A DNA stretch of 48,889 nucleotides from an uncultured bacterium (GCA_903934795.1 CAIZPE010000115.1:1-48889); one strand, 5' to 3'; shown: positions 8,531 to 19,263, counted from the first letter of the stretch. Numbers and translations are program-made. The notes: generated from the sequence alone by a model not told the origin.

Positions 8531-9766
8531 CTACCAGTCCATGTCGCCATCGAGCATCTCGCGCGCGATCGTACGGCGCAGGATCTCGTTGCTGCCGTCG
8601 GCGATGTTCACCTTGCGCAAGGACTGCCAGGCCTCCGTGAGGTGCAGCTCGTTGGTCATGCCGATGGCGCCGTGGGCCTGGATCACCCGGTCAAGGGCCT
8701 GTGCGCCCATCTGGGTGGCAAAGGCCTTGGTCATGGCCACCTCCTTGCGCGCGGGCAGGCCGGCATCGAGCAGGCGCGCCGCGTTCAGGCACATGAGGTG
8801 GGCGGCGTGCATCTGCATGGCCGACTCGGCCAGCGGAAAGCTCACGCCCTGGTACTCGGCGATGGGGTGGCCGAAGGCCTCGCGCACCTTGATGTACTCG
8901 AAGGCCTTCTCGAGGGCGGCGCGCGACTGCCCCACCGCACGCGCCGAGTTGTAGAGCCGGCCCAGGTTGACCCCGAGCATGGCGATGGCGAAACCCTTGT
9001 CGAGCTCACCCACCAGCTGCCAGGGCTCGATGCGGATGTCGTCGAAGTGCAGCACGGCCTCGTCACCGCCGGCGCTGCCCCACATGCGGATCACCCGCTC
9101 GACCACGAAGCCCGGCGAGGCCGTGGGCACCAGGAAGGCACTGATGCCGCCGCGGCGCTGCGCCGCACGCTCGGGGTTGGTGACGGCGAACACGATGCAG
9201 TAGTCGGCATAGGGGCTGTTGGTCGTCCAGATCTTGCTGCCCGACAGGCGCCAGCCGCTGCCGTCGGGCACCGCGCGCGACTTCATCATCATGGCGTCGG
9301 AGCCGGCGCCGGGCTCGGACATGCCGAAGCACATGCTCTGGCGGCCCTCCATCATGGGCACCAGCATCTCCTCGCGCGCCCGCGGGCTGACCTGTGCCAG
9401 CACGGCCGACGGGCCGAAGGCCCAGTGGCTGATCGCGTAGTGGCCCAGCCAGTAGTGCTCCGAGCAGCGGTGGAACACCCGCTCCCAGCCGCCGAACCAC
9501 GCCAGATGCCCGAGCCCGCCGCCGCCCAGCGAGGCCGGCACGCACATCGCGTAGTACCCGGCGCGCGCGGCCGCCATGCGCACCTCGCGGATGAGGGCGA
9601 GCGCATCGGGGTGGTAGCGCCCCTCGTCGGTGAACAGGCGGCGCTCGTCGTCGAGCAGCGCGGCATGGCGCTCGTGGCGCGGGATGACCTCCTGCTTCAG
9701 GAAGCCGTCGAGCCCGTCGCGCAGCGCAATGATCTCGGGCGGATAGGCATCGTGGATGGCGGGCAA
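8531..9766 (-). CDS. Acyl-CoA dehydrogenase, ACAD10/11-like
   Basis: This FAD enzyme of about 411 residues performs alpha,beta-dehydrogenation of an acyl-CoA. The central barrel has CFGMSEPGAGSDA and WTTNSPYADY, and the C-terminus has VIQAHGAIGMTNE and IADGSNEILRR. At the position of the catalytic glutamate of medium-chain enzymes (YEGT) the sequence is ADGS, so the base would be aspartate, as in the ACAD10/11 branch. The start is TTG 9766: CAGGGAG lies six bases upstream and there is no nearby in-frame ATG. The frame stays open far upstream, but that part opposes the exporter gene and has no family similarity. It is divergent from that exporter and upstream of luxR. Confidence 0.9.
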   Translation of the reverse strand: MPAIHDAYPPEIIALRDGLDGFLKQEVIPRHERHAALLDDERRLFTDEGRYHPDALALIREVRMAAARAGYYAMCVPASLGGGGLGHLAWFGGWERVFHRCSEHYWLGHYAISHWAFGPSAVLAQVSPRAREEMLVPMMEGRQSMCFGMSEPGAGSDAMMMKSRAVPDGSGWRLSGSKIWTTNSPYADYCIVFAVTNPERAAQRRGGISAFLVPTASPGFVVERVIRMWGSAGGDEAVLHFDDIRIEPWQLVGELDKGFAIAMLGVNLGRLYNSARAVGQSRAALEKAFEYIKVREAFGHPIAEYQGVSFPLAESAMQMHAAHLMCLNAARLLDAGLPARKEVAMTKAFATQMGAQALDRVIQAHGAIGMTNELHLTEAWQSLRKVNIADGSNEILRRTIAREMLDGDMDW

Positions 9767-9898
9767 GAGCGGCTCCCTGCGAGTTGGCGGTGGACGGCGA
9801 GGCACTTTGCCACCAGGGCCGCGATGGGGGCAATCACGCCAGAGCGGGCTTCGGACCCGGGTGCGCGGACCCGGCGCGGCCGAGCCGGGCCGGCCCGA

Positions 9899-9904
9899 TA
9901 CACT
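9899..9904 (+). promoter_or_regulatory. Candidate -10 box very close to a start codon
   Basis: TACACT sits six bases upstream of the exporter ATG at 9911. If it is used as a -10 element, transcription would begin at or next to the start codon, giving a leaderless mRNA. No clear -35 box is seen. Confidence 0.28.
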
Positions 9905-9910
9905 GCCGGC

Positions 9911-10870
9911 ATGAGCCGATCCGCACCCGCCGCCGGCGCGCCCGCCGGCACCCTGGTTGCAGCCCTGGCCGTGCCTGCGCTCGGTCTGCTCTGGGGCCTG
10001 AACTGGCCCACGGTGCGGGTGCTGCTCGGCTGGTGGTCGCCCTGGACCATCCGCACGGTGGGCCTGGGCGCCGGTGCGCTGCTGCTGCTGGCCCTGGCCC
10101 GTGCCCGCGGACAGGCGCTGGGCGTGCCGCAGGGACAGCGCCTGCGATTGGTGGGTTCGGCGCTCTTCACCATCGTGGGCTTCAACCTCGGCACGGCCTT
10201 CGCGCAGGTGGCGGGCAGCACCTCGCGCGCGGCGATCATCACCTTCACCATGCCGCTGTGGGCCACGCTGCTGGCCTGGCCCCTGCTGGGCGAGCGGCCC
10301 GACCGCCGGCGCTGGCTGGCGCTGGCCCTGGGCGTGGCGGGCCTGGCGCTGCTCGCGCTGCCGCTGCTGCAGTCGCGGGCCTCGCCGGCCGGGGTGATGC
10401 TCGCGCTGGGCGCCGGCATGAGCTGGGCCGCGGGCACGGTGCTGCTCAAGCGCTATCCGCTGTCGATGCCGCATGTGGCCGCCACCGGCTGGCAGCTCGC
10501 GGTGGGCGCGCTCACCTGCGCCCTGGGCTGGCTGGCCTTCGGCGCGCACCCGGTGCTCTCGGGCGCACCGCAGGCCACGCCGCCCTGGCCGGTGGGTGCC
10601 TTCTGGGTGGCGCTGGCCTATCACATCCTGCTGGCGATGGCCCTGGCCTACCTGCTGTGGTTCGACATCATCGCCCGCCTGCCCGCCGGCGTGGCGGCGC
10701 TGGGCACGCTGCTGGTGCCGGTGGTGGGCGTGATCGGCGCCATGAGCCTGCTCGGGGAGCGGCCGGGCCTGCCCGATCTGCTCGGCTTCGCACTGATCAT
10801 TCCGGCAGCGGCGATCGCGCTGCTGGCCCCCGCGCCCGCCCGGGCCCCCGCCCCGTCGCGGGCCCTCTGA
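9911..10870 (+). CDS. DMT-superfamily (EamA) transporter
   Basis: This 319-residue integral membrane protein has about ten hydrophobic segments arranged as two EamA repeats. The first repeat begins ALAVPALGLLWGLNWPTVR, and each repeat ends in the usual LLGERP element (residues about 125 and 280). Members of the drug/metabolite transporter family export amino acids, metabolites or drugs, and the substrate here is unknown. No ribosome-binding site is visible before ATG 9911, which fits the possible leaderless start. The gene is divergent from the acyl-CoA dehydrogenase, and the iron-sulfur protein follows 14 bases after its stop, so the two are probably cotranscribed. Confidence 0.88.
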   Translation: MSRSAPAAGAPAGTLVAALAVPALGLLWGLNWPTVRVLLGWWSPWTIRTVGLGAGALLLLALARARGQALGVPQGQRLRLVGSALFTIVGFNLGTAFAQVAGSTSRAAIITFTMPLWATLLAWPLLGERPDRRRWLALALGVAGLALLALPLLQSRASPAGVMLALGAGMSWAAGTVLLKRYPLSMPHVAATGWQLAVGALTCALGWLAFGAHPVLSGAPQATPPWPVGAFWVALAYHILLAMALAYLLWFDIIARLPAGVAALGTLLVPVVGVIGAMSLLGERPGLPDLLGFALIIPAAAIALLAPAPARAPAPSRAL

Positions 10871-10884
10871 TCGAGACACCCGCC

Positions 10885-11889
10885 ATGACCCAGCCCTCCC
10901 GTCCCTGGCAACCCAGCGCCGAGCAGATGGCGCTGTGGCCCGAGGTCTCCGGCAACACCCTCAACGGCCTGGGCGAGACCGCGCCGCGCCGGCCCACGCC
11001 GGTGTACTGGCAGGCACCCGAGGCCACGCCCCACGGCCCGCTGCAGCGCTGGTTCCAGCAGCACAACCCCGGCGGCCCGCTGGTGGCGCAGGCCCGCGCC
11101 GAGCGCCAGCGGGTGCTCGACACGCCGCTCGCGCCGCTGGCCGCGCAGGCGGTGACCCGCAGCGCCGCCGAGTGGACCGAGGCGGTCCGGCGCGAGGCGC
11201 TGGCCGGCGGTGCGGACATCGTCGGCATCGCCCTGATGCGGCCCGAGTGGGTGTTCGAGGGTCATGCCGCCGCCGGCCGTTACATCGTGATGCTGGGCGT
11301 GGCCCACGACTGGGAGCGCATGAAGACCGCGCCCGAGGAACCCTCGGTGGCCGAGGTGGTGACGCAGTACGCGCGCGGCAACCGTGCGGCACGGGCGCTG
11401 GCCTCGTGGCTGCGCACGCAGGGCCACGAGGCGCATCCGCATGGCGGGCCGATGGCCGGGCCGGTGACGCTGATTCCACCGGCGCTGGCCTGCGGCTTTG
11501 GCGAGCTGGGCAAGCACGGCTCGATCATCCATCGCAGCCTCGGTTCGAGCTTCCGCCTGGCGGCGGTGCTCACCGACGTGCCGCTGCTGCCCGATGCGCC
11601 CGATGTGTTCGGCGCCGACGACTTCTGCCTGCGCTGCCGGGTTTGCGAGGACGCCTGCCCGCCGGAGGCGATTGCACCCGACAAGCAGCTGGTGCGCGGT
11701 GAGGTGCGCTGGTATGTGGACTTCGACCGCTGCCTGCCGTACTTCAACGAACACGGCGGCTGCGGCATCTGCGTGGCGGTGTGCCCCTGGAGCCGGCCCG
11801 GAGTGGCGACGCGCCTGGTGGAAAAACTGGCCCGCCGCAGCGGGCCGCCGGTCGAGGCCGATCAGGCCGACAGCGCGAAGCCCTCGTAG
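10885..11889 (+). CDS. QueG/reductive-dehalogenase-like protein with two 4Fe-4S clusters
   Basis: This 334-residue protein has eight cysteines arranged for two 4Fe-4S clusters: C248, C251, C254 and C258, then C283, C293, C296 and C300 (CGICVAVCPW). Upstream, GFGELGKHGSIIHRSLGSSF followed by LAAVLTDVPL matches the region shared by epoxyqueuosine reductase (QueG) and reductive dehalogenases, which use cobalamin. There is no Tat signal and no membrane segment, so it should be cytoplasmic. The first 100 residues do not match QueG, which argues against the tRNA enzyme. It follows an exporter gene by 14 bases, and its last 28 bases overlap the convergent monooxygenase. Calling it a dehalogenase would be premature. 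Confidence 0.75.
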   Translation: MTQPSRPWQPSAEQMALWPEVSGNTLNGLGETAPRRPTPVYWQAPEATPHGPLQRWFQQHNPGGPLVAQARAERQRVLDTPLAPLAAQAVTRSAAEWTEAVRREALAGGADIVGIALMRPEWVFEGHAAAGRYIVMLGVAHDWERMKTAPEEPSVAEVVTQYARGNRAARALASWLRTQGHEAHPHGGPMAGPVTLIPPALACGFGELGKHGSIIHRSLGSSFRLAAVLTDVPLLPDAPDVFGADDFCLRCRVCEDACPPEAIAPDKQLVRGEVRWYVDFDRCLPYFNEHGGCGICVAVCPWSRPGVATRLVEKLARRSGPPVEADQADSAKPS

Positions 11890-13490
11890 CCGGCCGCAGC
11901 CACCTCGCTGCAGCGGCGGGCGTAGTCGGGGAAGCCCAGCAGCGGCATGAACACCCGGGTCTTGCCAGGCACATTGGCGCCCAGGTACCAGGAATTGCAC
12001 TGCGGATAGAGCGTGGCGTCAGCCACCGCATTGACATGACCCACCCAGGCGTCCTGCGCCTGCGGCAGCGCCTCGATGCTGCGCCGGCCCTCCCGCCGCA
12101 TCCAGTCCATGCACTCGGCGATCCAGTTCACATGCTGCTCGATGGACACGATCATGTTCGTGAGCACCGAGGGACTGCCCGGGCCCGAGATGGTGAACAG
12201 GTTGGGGAAGCCCGCCACATTCAGGCCCAGGTAGGTGCGCGGACCGGCCGACCAGGCCTCGCGCAGGCTCAGCCCGCCGCGGCCGCGGATGTCGATCTTC
12301 ATCAGCGTGCCGGTCATGGCATCGAAGCCGGTGGCAAACACGATGCGGTCGACCTCGTACTCCTGGCCGCCGGCCATCACGCCGCGCGGGGTGATGGCCT
12401 CGATGCCGCCCTGGCTGATGTCGACCAGCTTCACATGCGGCAGGTTGAAGGTGGCGTAGTAGCCGGTGTCGACGCACATGCGCTTGCAGCCGAGCACCTG
12501 GCGCGGCGAGAGCAGCTCGGCGGTGGCCGGATCCTTGACCACCTCGCGGATGCGCGACCGCACCCAGTCGGCGGCAATGTGGTTGGCGTTCATGTCGATC
12601 ATGAGATCGGCGAAGGAACCCTGGAAGCCAAGGCCGCCGCGCTCCCAGCGCTCCTGGAAAGCCTGGTGGCGGGCAGCGTCGTCGACGCTGAAGATCGAGA
12701 TTTCGCTGCGCGGATGGTTCGAGCCGAAGCCGCTCAGCATCTGGTTATTGCGCGCCCGAAAGCCGCGGTAGTCGGCCTTGATGCGCGCCTCATAGGCCGG
12801 GTCGAGCGGAGCATTGCGCGCCGGGATGGAGAAGTTGGCGGTGCGCTGGAAGACCGTGAGCGCGCTGGCCTGCTGCGCGATGATCGGGATGGACTGCACC
12901 GCCGAGGAGCCGGTGCCGATCACCGCCACCCGCTGGCCGGTGAAGTCCACCGGCTCGTGCGGCCACTCGCCGGTGTGATAGGTGGGGCCCTTGAAGGAAT
13001 CGAGGCCCTTGAAGGCCGGCTTGTTGGTGGACGACAGGCAGCCGGTGGCCATGACCACGAAGCGGCCGGTGACCGCGCTGCCGCGGTCGGTGCGCACCGT
13101 CCAGCACAGGGCCGACTCGTCGAAGTGCGCTGCGGTGACACGGGTGGAGAAGCGGATGTCGCGACGCAGGTCGAAGCGGTCGGCCACATGGTTGGCGTAC
13201 TTCAGGATCTCGGGCTGCGGCGCGAAGCGTTCGCTCCAGTGCCACTGCTGCTGCAGGTCGTCGTCGAACTGGTAGGAGTACTCCATGCTCTCGACATCGC
13301 AGCGCGCGCCGGGATAGCGGTTCCAGTACCAGGTGCCGCCGACACCGTCGCCGGCCTCGAAGACCACCGCGCGCAGGCCCAGGCGGCGGGTCTTGTGCAG
13401 CATGTAGAGGCCGGCGAAGCCGGCACCGACGATGACGACATCGAAGGCGGAATCGGAGGCGGATCCGGGGGCGGAAGCAGAAGCGGTCAT
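11862..13490 (-). CDS. Type I Baeyer-Villiger monooxygenase (cyclohexanone monooxygenase-like)
   Basis: This 542-residue FAD/NADPH enzyme inserts oxygen next to a ketone to give an ester or lactone. The FAD Rossmann motif GAGFAG is at 22-27, GGTWYWNRYPG at 51-61, the Baeyer-Villiger fingerprint FKGPTYHTGEWP at 166-177 (F166, G168, H172, W176, P177 all match), and the NADPH Rossmann GTGSSA at 192-197. Length and order match cyclohexanone- and phenylacetone-monooxygenase-type proteins. ATG 13490 is chosen because nine extra residues from ATG 13517 add nothing recognisable; neither has a clear ribosome site. No esterase or lactonase gene lies next to it. Its 3' end overlaps the convergent iron-sulfur protein by 28 bases. 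Confidence 0.92.
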   Translation of the reverse strand: MTASASAPGSASDSAFDVVIVGAGFAGLYMLHKTRRLGLRAVVFEAGDGVGGTWYWNRYPGARCDVESMEYSYQFDDDLQQQWHWSERFAPQPEILKYANHVADRFDLRRDIRFSTRVTAAHFDESALCWTVRTDRGSAVTGRFVVMATGCLSSTNKPAFKGLDSFKGPTYHTGEWPHEPVDFTGQRVAVIGTGSSAVQSIPIIAQQASALTVFQRTANFSIPARNAPLDPAYEARIKADYRGFRARNNQMLSGFGSNHPRSEISIFSVDDAARHQAFQERWERGGLGFQGSFADLMIDMNANHIAADWVRSRIREVVKDPATAELLSPRQVLGCKRMCVDTGYYATFNLPHVKLVDISQGGIEAITPRGVMAGGQEYEVDRIVFATGFDAMTGTLMKIDIRGRGGLSLREAWSAGPRTYLGLNVAGFPNLFTISGPGSPSVLTNMIVSIEQHVNWIAECMDWMRREGRRSIEALPQAQDAWVGHVNAVADATLYPQCNSWYLGANVPGKTRVFMPLLGFPDYARRCSEVAAAGYEGFALSA

Positions 13491-13718
13491 GGCGTGCAGC
13501 AGTGACGGTGGAGCCATCGAGCATACGCCGGCGCGGCCCCGGCAGTGGCCGGGCGGCCGGTGAAAGCGGAAGCGGCGCGCGGCGAGGGTGCCCGGTCAGA
13601 CGCCCGGCACTGGCCCGGCTGACCCGGCTCAATGCCGCCGGCGCAAGCTGCCTTCACCATCGATCACCGACCGCGCCGGCCGGGCCCCGGTGCTGGCGCG
13701 CAGCCCACCGAGAACCGA
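13491..13718. other. Divergent intergenic region, 228 bases
   Basis: This gap separates the monooxygenase start from the Lon-like protease start. It must hold promoters for both directions, but I recognise no convincing -35/-10 pair. Two similar GC-rich segments, CCCGGCAGTGGCCGGG near 13541 and CCCGGCACTGGCCCGG near 13603, are the only structure I see. The protease frame is open back to 13632 but that part does not resemble the family. Confidence 0.3.
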
Positions 13719-16154
13719 ATGTCCGAGCCCGATCGCTGGCGCGTTGCGCCTGCCGACCTGTACCGCCCCTGCGATCCCGCCTGCCTGCCCGGCCCGAGCA
13801 GCGACTCGCTGCCCGACATCGACCTCGCCCTCGGCCAGCAGCGTGCCTCCGAGGCGCTGGCTTTCGGCATCGACATGCCGGCGCGCGGCCACAACCTGTT
13901 CGTGATGGGGCCGCCCGGCCTGGGCCAGCGCGCCCTGCTCGAACGGCTGCTCGGCGAGCGGGCCGCCCGGCGACCGGCGCCGGATGACTGGTGCTATGTG
14001 TTCAACTTCGCCACGCCGCATCGCCCGACCCGGTTGCGCCTGCCCACCGGCCGCGCGCCGGCCCTGCAGCGCGACATGGCGCAGCTGGTGCTCGATCTGC
14101 GCGCCGGCATTCCGGCGGCCTTCGAGGCCGACGACTACCGGCACCAGCGCGAGTCCCTCGAAAGCGGGCTGATCGCCCGCCAGGACCGCGCCATCGGCGA
14201 GGTGGGCGACCGGGCCCGCGCCGAGGGCATCGCGCTGCTGCGCACGCCGGCGGGCTTCGGCTTCGCGCCGCTCAAGGGCGACGCGGTGATGCCGCCGGCC
14301 GAGTACCAGGCCCTGAGCGAGGCCGAGCGCCAGCCGATCGATGCGGCGATCGAGCGGCTGCAGAAGGATCTCGAGTCGGTGGTCGCACAGATCCCCACCT
14401 GGCGACGCGAAACGCAGCGCCAGCTGCGCGAGCTCGATCGGCGGGTGACGCAGCGGGTGGTGGATGCGCTGATCGCCGAGGTGAAGACCGAGTACGCCGG
14501 CATCGACGCGGTGCGCGCGCACCTGGAGGCGGTGCATGCCGATGTGCTGGACCACGCCGAGAGCTTCCAGGCGCCGCGCGAGGCCGAAGGCCCCTCGCTG
14601 CTCGCCCTGGCGATGGCGCGCGGCGAGGCGGCCGAGGCGCCGGCCGCGCGCTACGCGGTGAATGTGCTGGTCCATCACGATCCGGCCGCCGGTGCACCGG
14701 TGGTCTTCGAGGACCAGCCCACGCATGACCGGCTGCTCGGCCGCATCGAGCACGAGGCGCGCATGGGCATGATGGTCACCGAGTTCGGACTGATCCGTGC
14801 CGGCGCCCTGCATCGGGCCAACGGCGGCTACCTCGTGATCGACGCGCTGCGGGTGCTCACCCAGCCGCTGGCCTGGGATGCGCTGAAGCGGGCGCTGCGC
14901 AGCGGCGAGATCGGCACCGAATCGCTTGCTCAGGCGCTGGGGCTGATCAGCACGGTCTCGCTCGCGCCGGAGCCGATCCCGCTCGAACTCAAGGTGGTGC
15001 TGGTGGGCGAGCGTCGGCTCTACTACCTGCTGCGCGAGCTCGATCCGGACTTCGACGAGCTCTTCAAGGTGGCTGCGGACTTCGCCGAGGACATGGACCG
15101 CGGCAACGGCACCGATGCCGACTTCGCACGGCTGCTGGCCACACTCGCACGGCGCGAGGCACTGCGGCCGCTGGCCGCCGGCGCCATCGCGCGACTGGTG
15201 GAGCAGGCCGCGCGCTGGGCTGCTGACTCGGCCAAGCTGTCGCTGCGCATCGACGCGCTGGCCGACCTGATGCGCGAGGCCGACCGCCTCGCGGACCGCG
15301 CGGGCGCCAGTCTGACGGGGCGCGAGCATGTGCAGGCAGCCATCGACGCCCGCACCCGGCGCGGCGGACGCATCAGCGACCGCGTGCGCGAGCAGGCGCT
15401 GCGCGGCCGGGTGCTGATCGACACCGAGGGGGAGCGCACCGCACAGGTCAACGCGCTGTCGGTGATCAGCCTGGGCGACGACAGCTTCGGCACGCCGATG
15501 CGGGTGACCGCGAGCGTGCGCCAGGGCCAGGGCGGCGTGCTCGACATCGAACGCGAGGTGCAGCTCGGCGGGCCGGTGCATGCCAAGGGCGTGCTGATCC
15601 TGGGCGGCTGCCTGGCGGCGCGCTACTGCCCGGAACGGCCACTGTCGTTGTCGGCGCGGCTGGTGATCGAGCAGAGCTATGGCGGCATCGAGGGCGACAG
15701 CGCCTCGGCCGCCGAGCTGTGCGCGCTGCTCTCGGCGATCGCGCGGCTGCCGCTGCGCCAGTCGCTCGCGGTGACCGGCTCGATCAACCAGCACGGCGCG
15801 GTGCAGGCGGTGGGCGGCGTCAACGAGAAGGTCGAGGGATTCTTCCGGCTGTGCCGCGAGCGCGGCCTGAACGGGACCCACGGTGTGGTCGTGCCACGCG
15901 CCAATCTCGCCGATCTGATGCTCGAGGCCGCGCTGGTGGACGCAGCCGCACAGGGCCTGTTCCATGTGCACGCGGTGGCCGGTATCGACGAGCTGATGAC
16001 CCTGCTCACCGGCCTGCCGGCCGGCGCGCGCGACGCCACGGGGCGCTATCCGCCGGGCTCGGTCAATGCCCGCGTGGAAGCCCGGCTGATGCAGCTCGCC
16101 GAGCATTCCCGCCACGAGGCCACGCCGCCCAAGCCCGCCAGACGCCGGGCTTGA
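13719..16154 (+). CDS. Lon-like ATP-dependent protease (LonB/YcbZ type, AAA_32 plus Lon_C)
   Basis: This 811-residue protein is a membrane-free Lon-family protease. The AAA part has the block LHRANGGYLVIDA (Walker B region) near residue 370, a long helical insertion around 170-280, and a C-terminal peptidase domain with the Ser-Lys dyad S661 (GDSAS) and K704 (VNEKVEG). The 43-residue spacing equals that of E. coli Lon (679 and 722). The Walker A position reads GPPGLGQR (64-71), so the usual lysine is glutamine and the next serine/threonine is arginine; see findings. ATG 13719 begins MSEPDRWRVAPADLY, which fits the family N-terminus. It is codirectional with the ligase-dehydrogenase cluster but 270 bases away. 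Confidence 0.9.
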   Translation: MSEPDRWRVAPADLYRPCDPACLPGPSSDSLPDIDLALGQQRASEALAFGIDMPARGHNLFVMGPPGLGQRALLERLLGERAARRPAPDDWCYVFNFATPHRPTRLRLPTGRAPALQRDMAQLVLDLRAGIPAAFEADDYRHQRESLESGLIARQDRAIGEVGDRARAEGIALLRTPAGFGFAPLKGDAVMPPAEYQALSEAERQPIDAAIERLQKDLESVVAQIPTWRRETQRQLRELDRRVTQRVVDALIAEVKTEYAGIDAVRAHLEAVHADVLDHAESFQAPREAEGPSLLALAMARGEAAEAPAARYAVNVLVHHDPAAGAPVVFEDQPTHDRLLGRIEHEARMGMMVTEFGLIRAGALHRANGGYLVIDALRVLTQPLAWDALKRALRSGEIGTESLAQALGLISTVSLAPEPIPLELKVVLVGERRLYYLLRELDPDFDELFKVAADFAEDMDRGNGTDADFARLLATLARREALRPLAAGAIARLVEQAARWAADSAKLSLRIDALADLMREADRLADRAGASLTGREHVQAAIDARTRRGGRISDRVREQALRGRVLIDTEGERTAQVNALSVISLGDDSFGTPMRVTASVRQGQGGVLDIEREVQLGGPVHAKGVLILGGCLAARYCPERPLSLSARLVIEQSYGGIEGDSASAAELCALLSAIARLPLRQSLAVTGSINQHGAVQAVGGVNEKVEGFFRLCRERGLNGTHGVVVPRANLADLMLEAALVDAAAQGLFHVHAVAGIDELMTLLTGLPAGARDATGRYPPGSVNARVEARLMQLAEHSRHEATPPKPARRRA

Positions 16155-16226
16155 CCCTGCGCAAGGCGGCCGGGCGCGGCCGGCGGCATCGTGCAGGGCA
16201 CCCGCCACCCGCCTTCGATTGCGCCC

Positions 16227-16415
16227 ATGCCCGCACCGCACCACCGCCTGTCATCCACGATCTCCCGTTTCCTGAGCGTCTCGCGCCAATGGCTGCTCGG
16301 CGCCACGCCCGCGCCCGGACGCACCCCGCGCGCCGCGCTGCCGTCCACCCAGGACTGGCCGGCGCATCAGGCAAGGCTGCGGGCGATGTGGATCGCCCAC
16401 GGACAGCAGCGCTAG
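16227..16415 (+). CDS. Small hypothetical protein, 62 residues
   Basis: A short frame from ATG 16227 to TAG 16415 occupies most of the 270-base gap before the acetyl-CoA-synthetase-like gene and ends nine bases before its start. The product is basic, with no membrane segment, no cysteines and a C-terminal part rich in W, H and R. There is no good ribosome-binding site. I do not recognise it, and in DNA this GC-rich such frames arise by chance; position just ahead of an operon is the main reason to list it. Confidence 0.25.
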   Translation: MPAPHHRLSSTISRFLSVSRQWLLGATPAPGRTPRAALPSTQDWPAHQARLRAMWIAHGQQR

Positions 16416-16424
16416 CGACCCGCC

Positions 16425-18241
<1,817 letters not shown>

Positions 18242-18245
<4 letters not shown>

Positions 18246-19255
18246 GCGCGGCGCCGATGACCGCGCCTGCCCCCGACACGCTCGGCTGGACGCCCGAGTT
18301 CGCCCTGGCGCGGCTGGCCGACATGGTGCGCATCCGTCGCATGGAGGAGCGCTGCGCGCAGCTCTACGGCGAGCAGAAGATCCGCGGCTTCCTGCACCTG
18401 TATGTGGGCGAGGAGGCGGTGGCCACCGGCGTGATCGCGGCGCTCACGCCGGCCGACAATGTGGTGGCCACCTACCGCGAGCACGGCCACGCCCTGCTGC
18501 GCGGCGTGCCCATGCGCACGATCATGGCCGAGATGTACGGGCGTGAGCAGGGCTGCTCGCGCGGCCGCGGCGGGTCCATGCACCTGTTCAGCCGCGAGGC
18601 GCGGCTCTATGGCGGCAACGCCATCGTGGGCGGCGGCCTGCCGCTGGCCGCGGGGCTGGCGCTGGCCGACAAGACCCTGCGCCGGCGCGCGCTCACCGCC
18701 TGCTTCTTCGGCGAGGGCGCGATGGCCGAGGGCGCGTTCCACGAGGCAATGAACCTCGCCGCGCTGTGGCAGCTGCCGGTGCTCTTCTGCTGCGAGAACA
18801 ACGGCTACGCCATGGGCACGGCGCTGACGCGCAGCCAGTCGCAGACCGACCTGCGGGCGCGCGCCGCGAGCTACGGCATGCCGGCAGCCGCGGTCGACGG
18901 CATGGATGCGGTGGCGGTGCATCAGGCGGCCAGCGCGCTCGCAGGGCTGGTGCGCGAGGGCGGCGGGCCGGCCTTCCTCGCGCTGAACACCTACCGCTTC
19001 CGCGCCCACTCGATGTTCGATCCGGAGCTCTACCGCTCGCGACAGGAGGTGCAGGACTGGATCACCCGCTGCCCGATCGCGCGGCTGCGCGATCGGCTGC
19101 AGTCGCTGGACCTGCTCGACGCCGCGGGCTTCACGGCCCTGGAGAGCGCCGCGGACGACGAGGTGGCCGATGCCGTGACCTTCGCCGAGGCCGGCACCTG
19201 GGAACCGTTGAGCGATCTTGCCCGCGACCTGGTGGCCGCGGAGCCGGCGCCTTGA
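18242..19255 (+). CDS. pdhA: 2-oxo acid (pyruvate) dehydrogenase E1 component, alpha subunit
   Basis: This 337-residue subunit carries the thiamine-diphosphate motif of heterotetrameric E1 enzymes. The region reads [17 protein letters not shown] and continues to [10 protein letters not shown] with exactly 26 residues between the first triplet and NN. The usual GDG is GEG here (E158), a change at a magnesium ligand. The phosphorylation-loop region [10 protein letters not shown] is also present. The E1 decarboxylates a 2-oxo acid and passes the acyl group to the lipoyl arm of E2. The wording around the motif is closer to pyruvate dehydrogenase E1 alpha than to acetoin dehydrogenase AcoA, but those families overlap. 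It starts inside the acsA stop codon. Confidence 0.92.
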
Positions 19256-19263
19256 GCCGCCGG

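Noticed and set aside
8531-10879. A 782-codon frame suggesting a fusion upstream of the acyl-CoA dehydrogenase
   Set aside because: The extra N-terminal part is antisense to the DMT exporter, is Gln/Arg/His-rich low-complexity sequence, and a TTG with a good ribosome site starts the real gene at 9766.
10885-11889. Calling this gene a reductive dehalogenase or queG outright
   Set aside because: The clusters and central block fit the superfamily, but there is no Tat signal or anchor gene, and the N-terminus does not match QueG.
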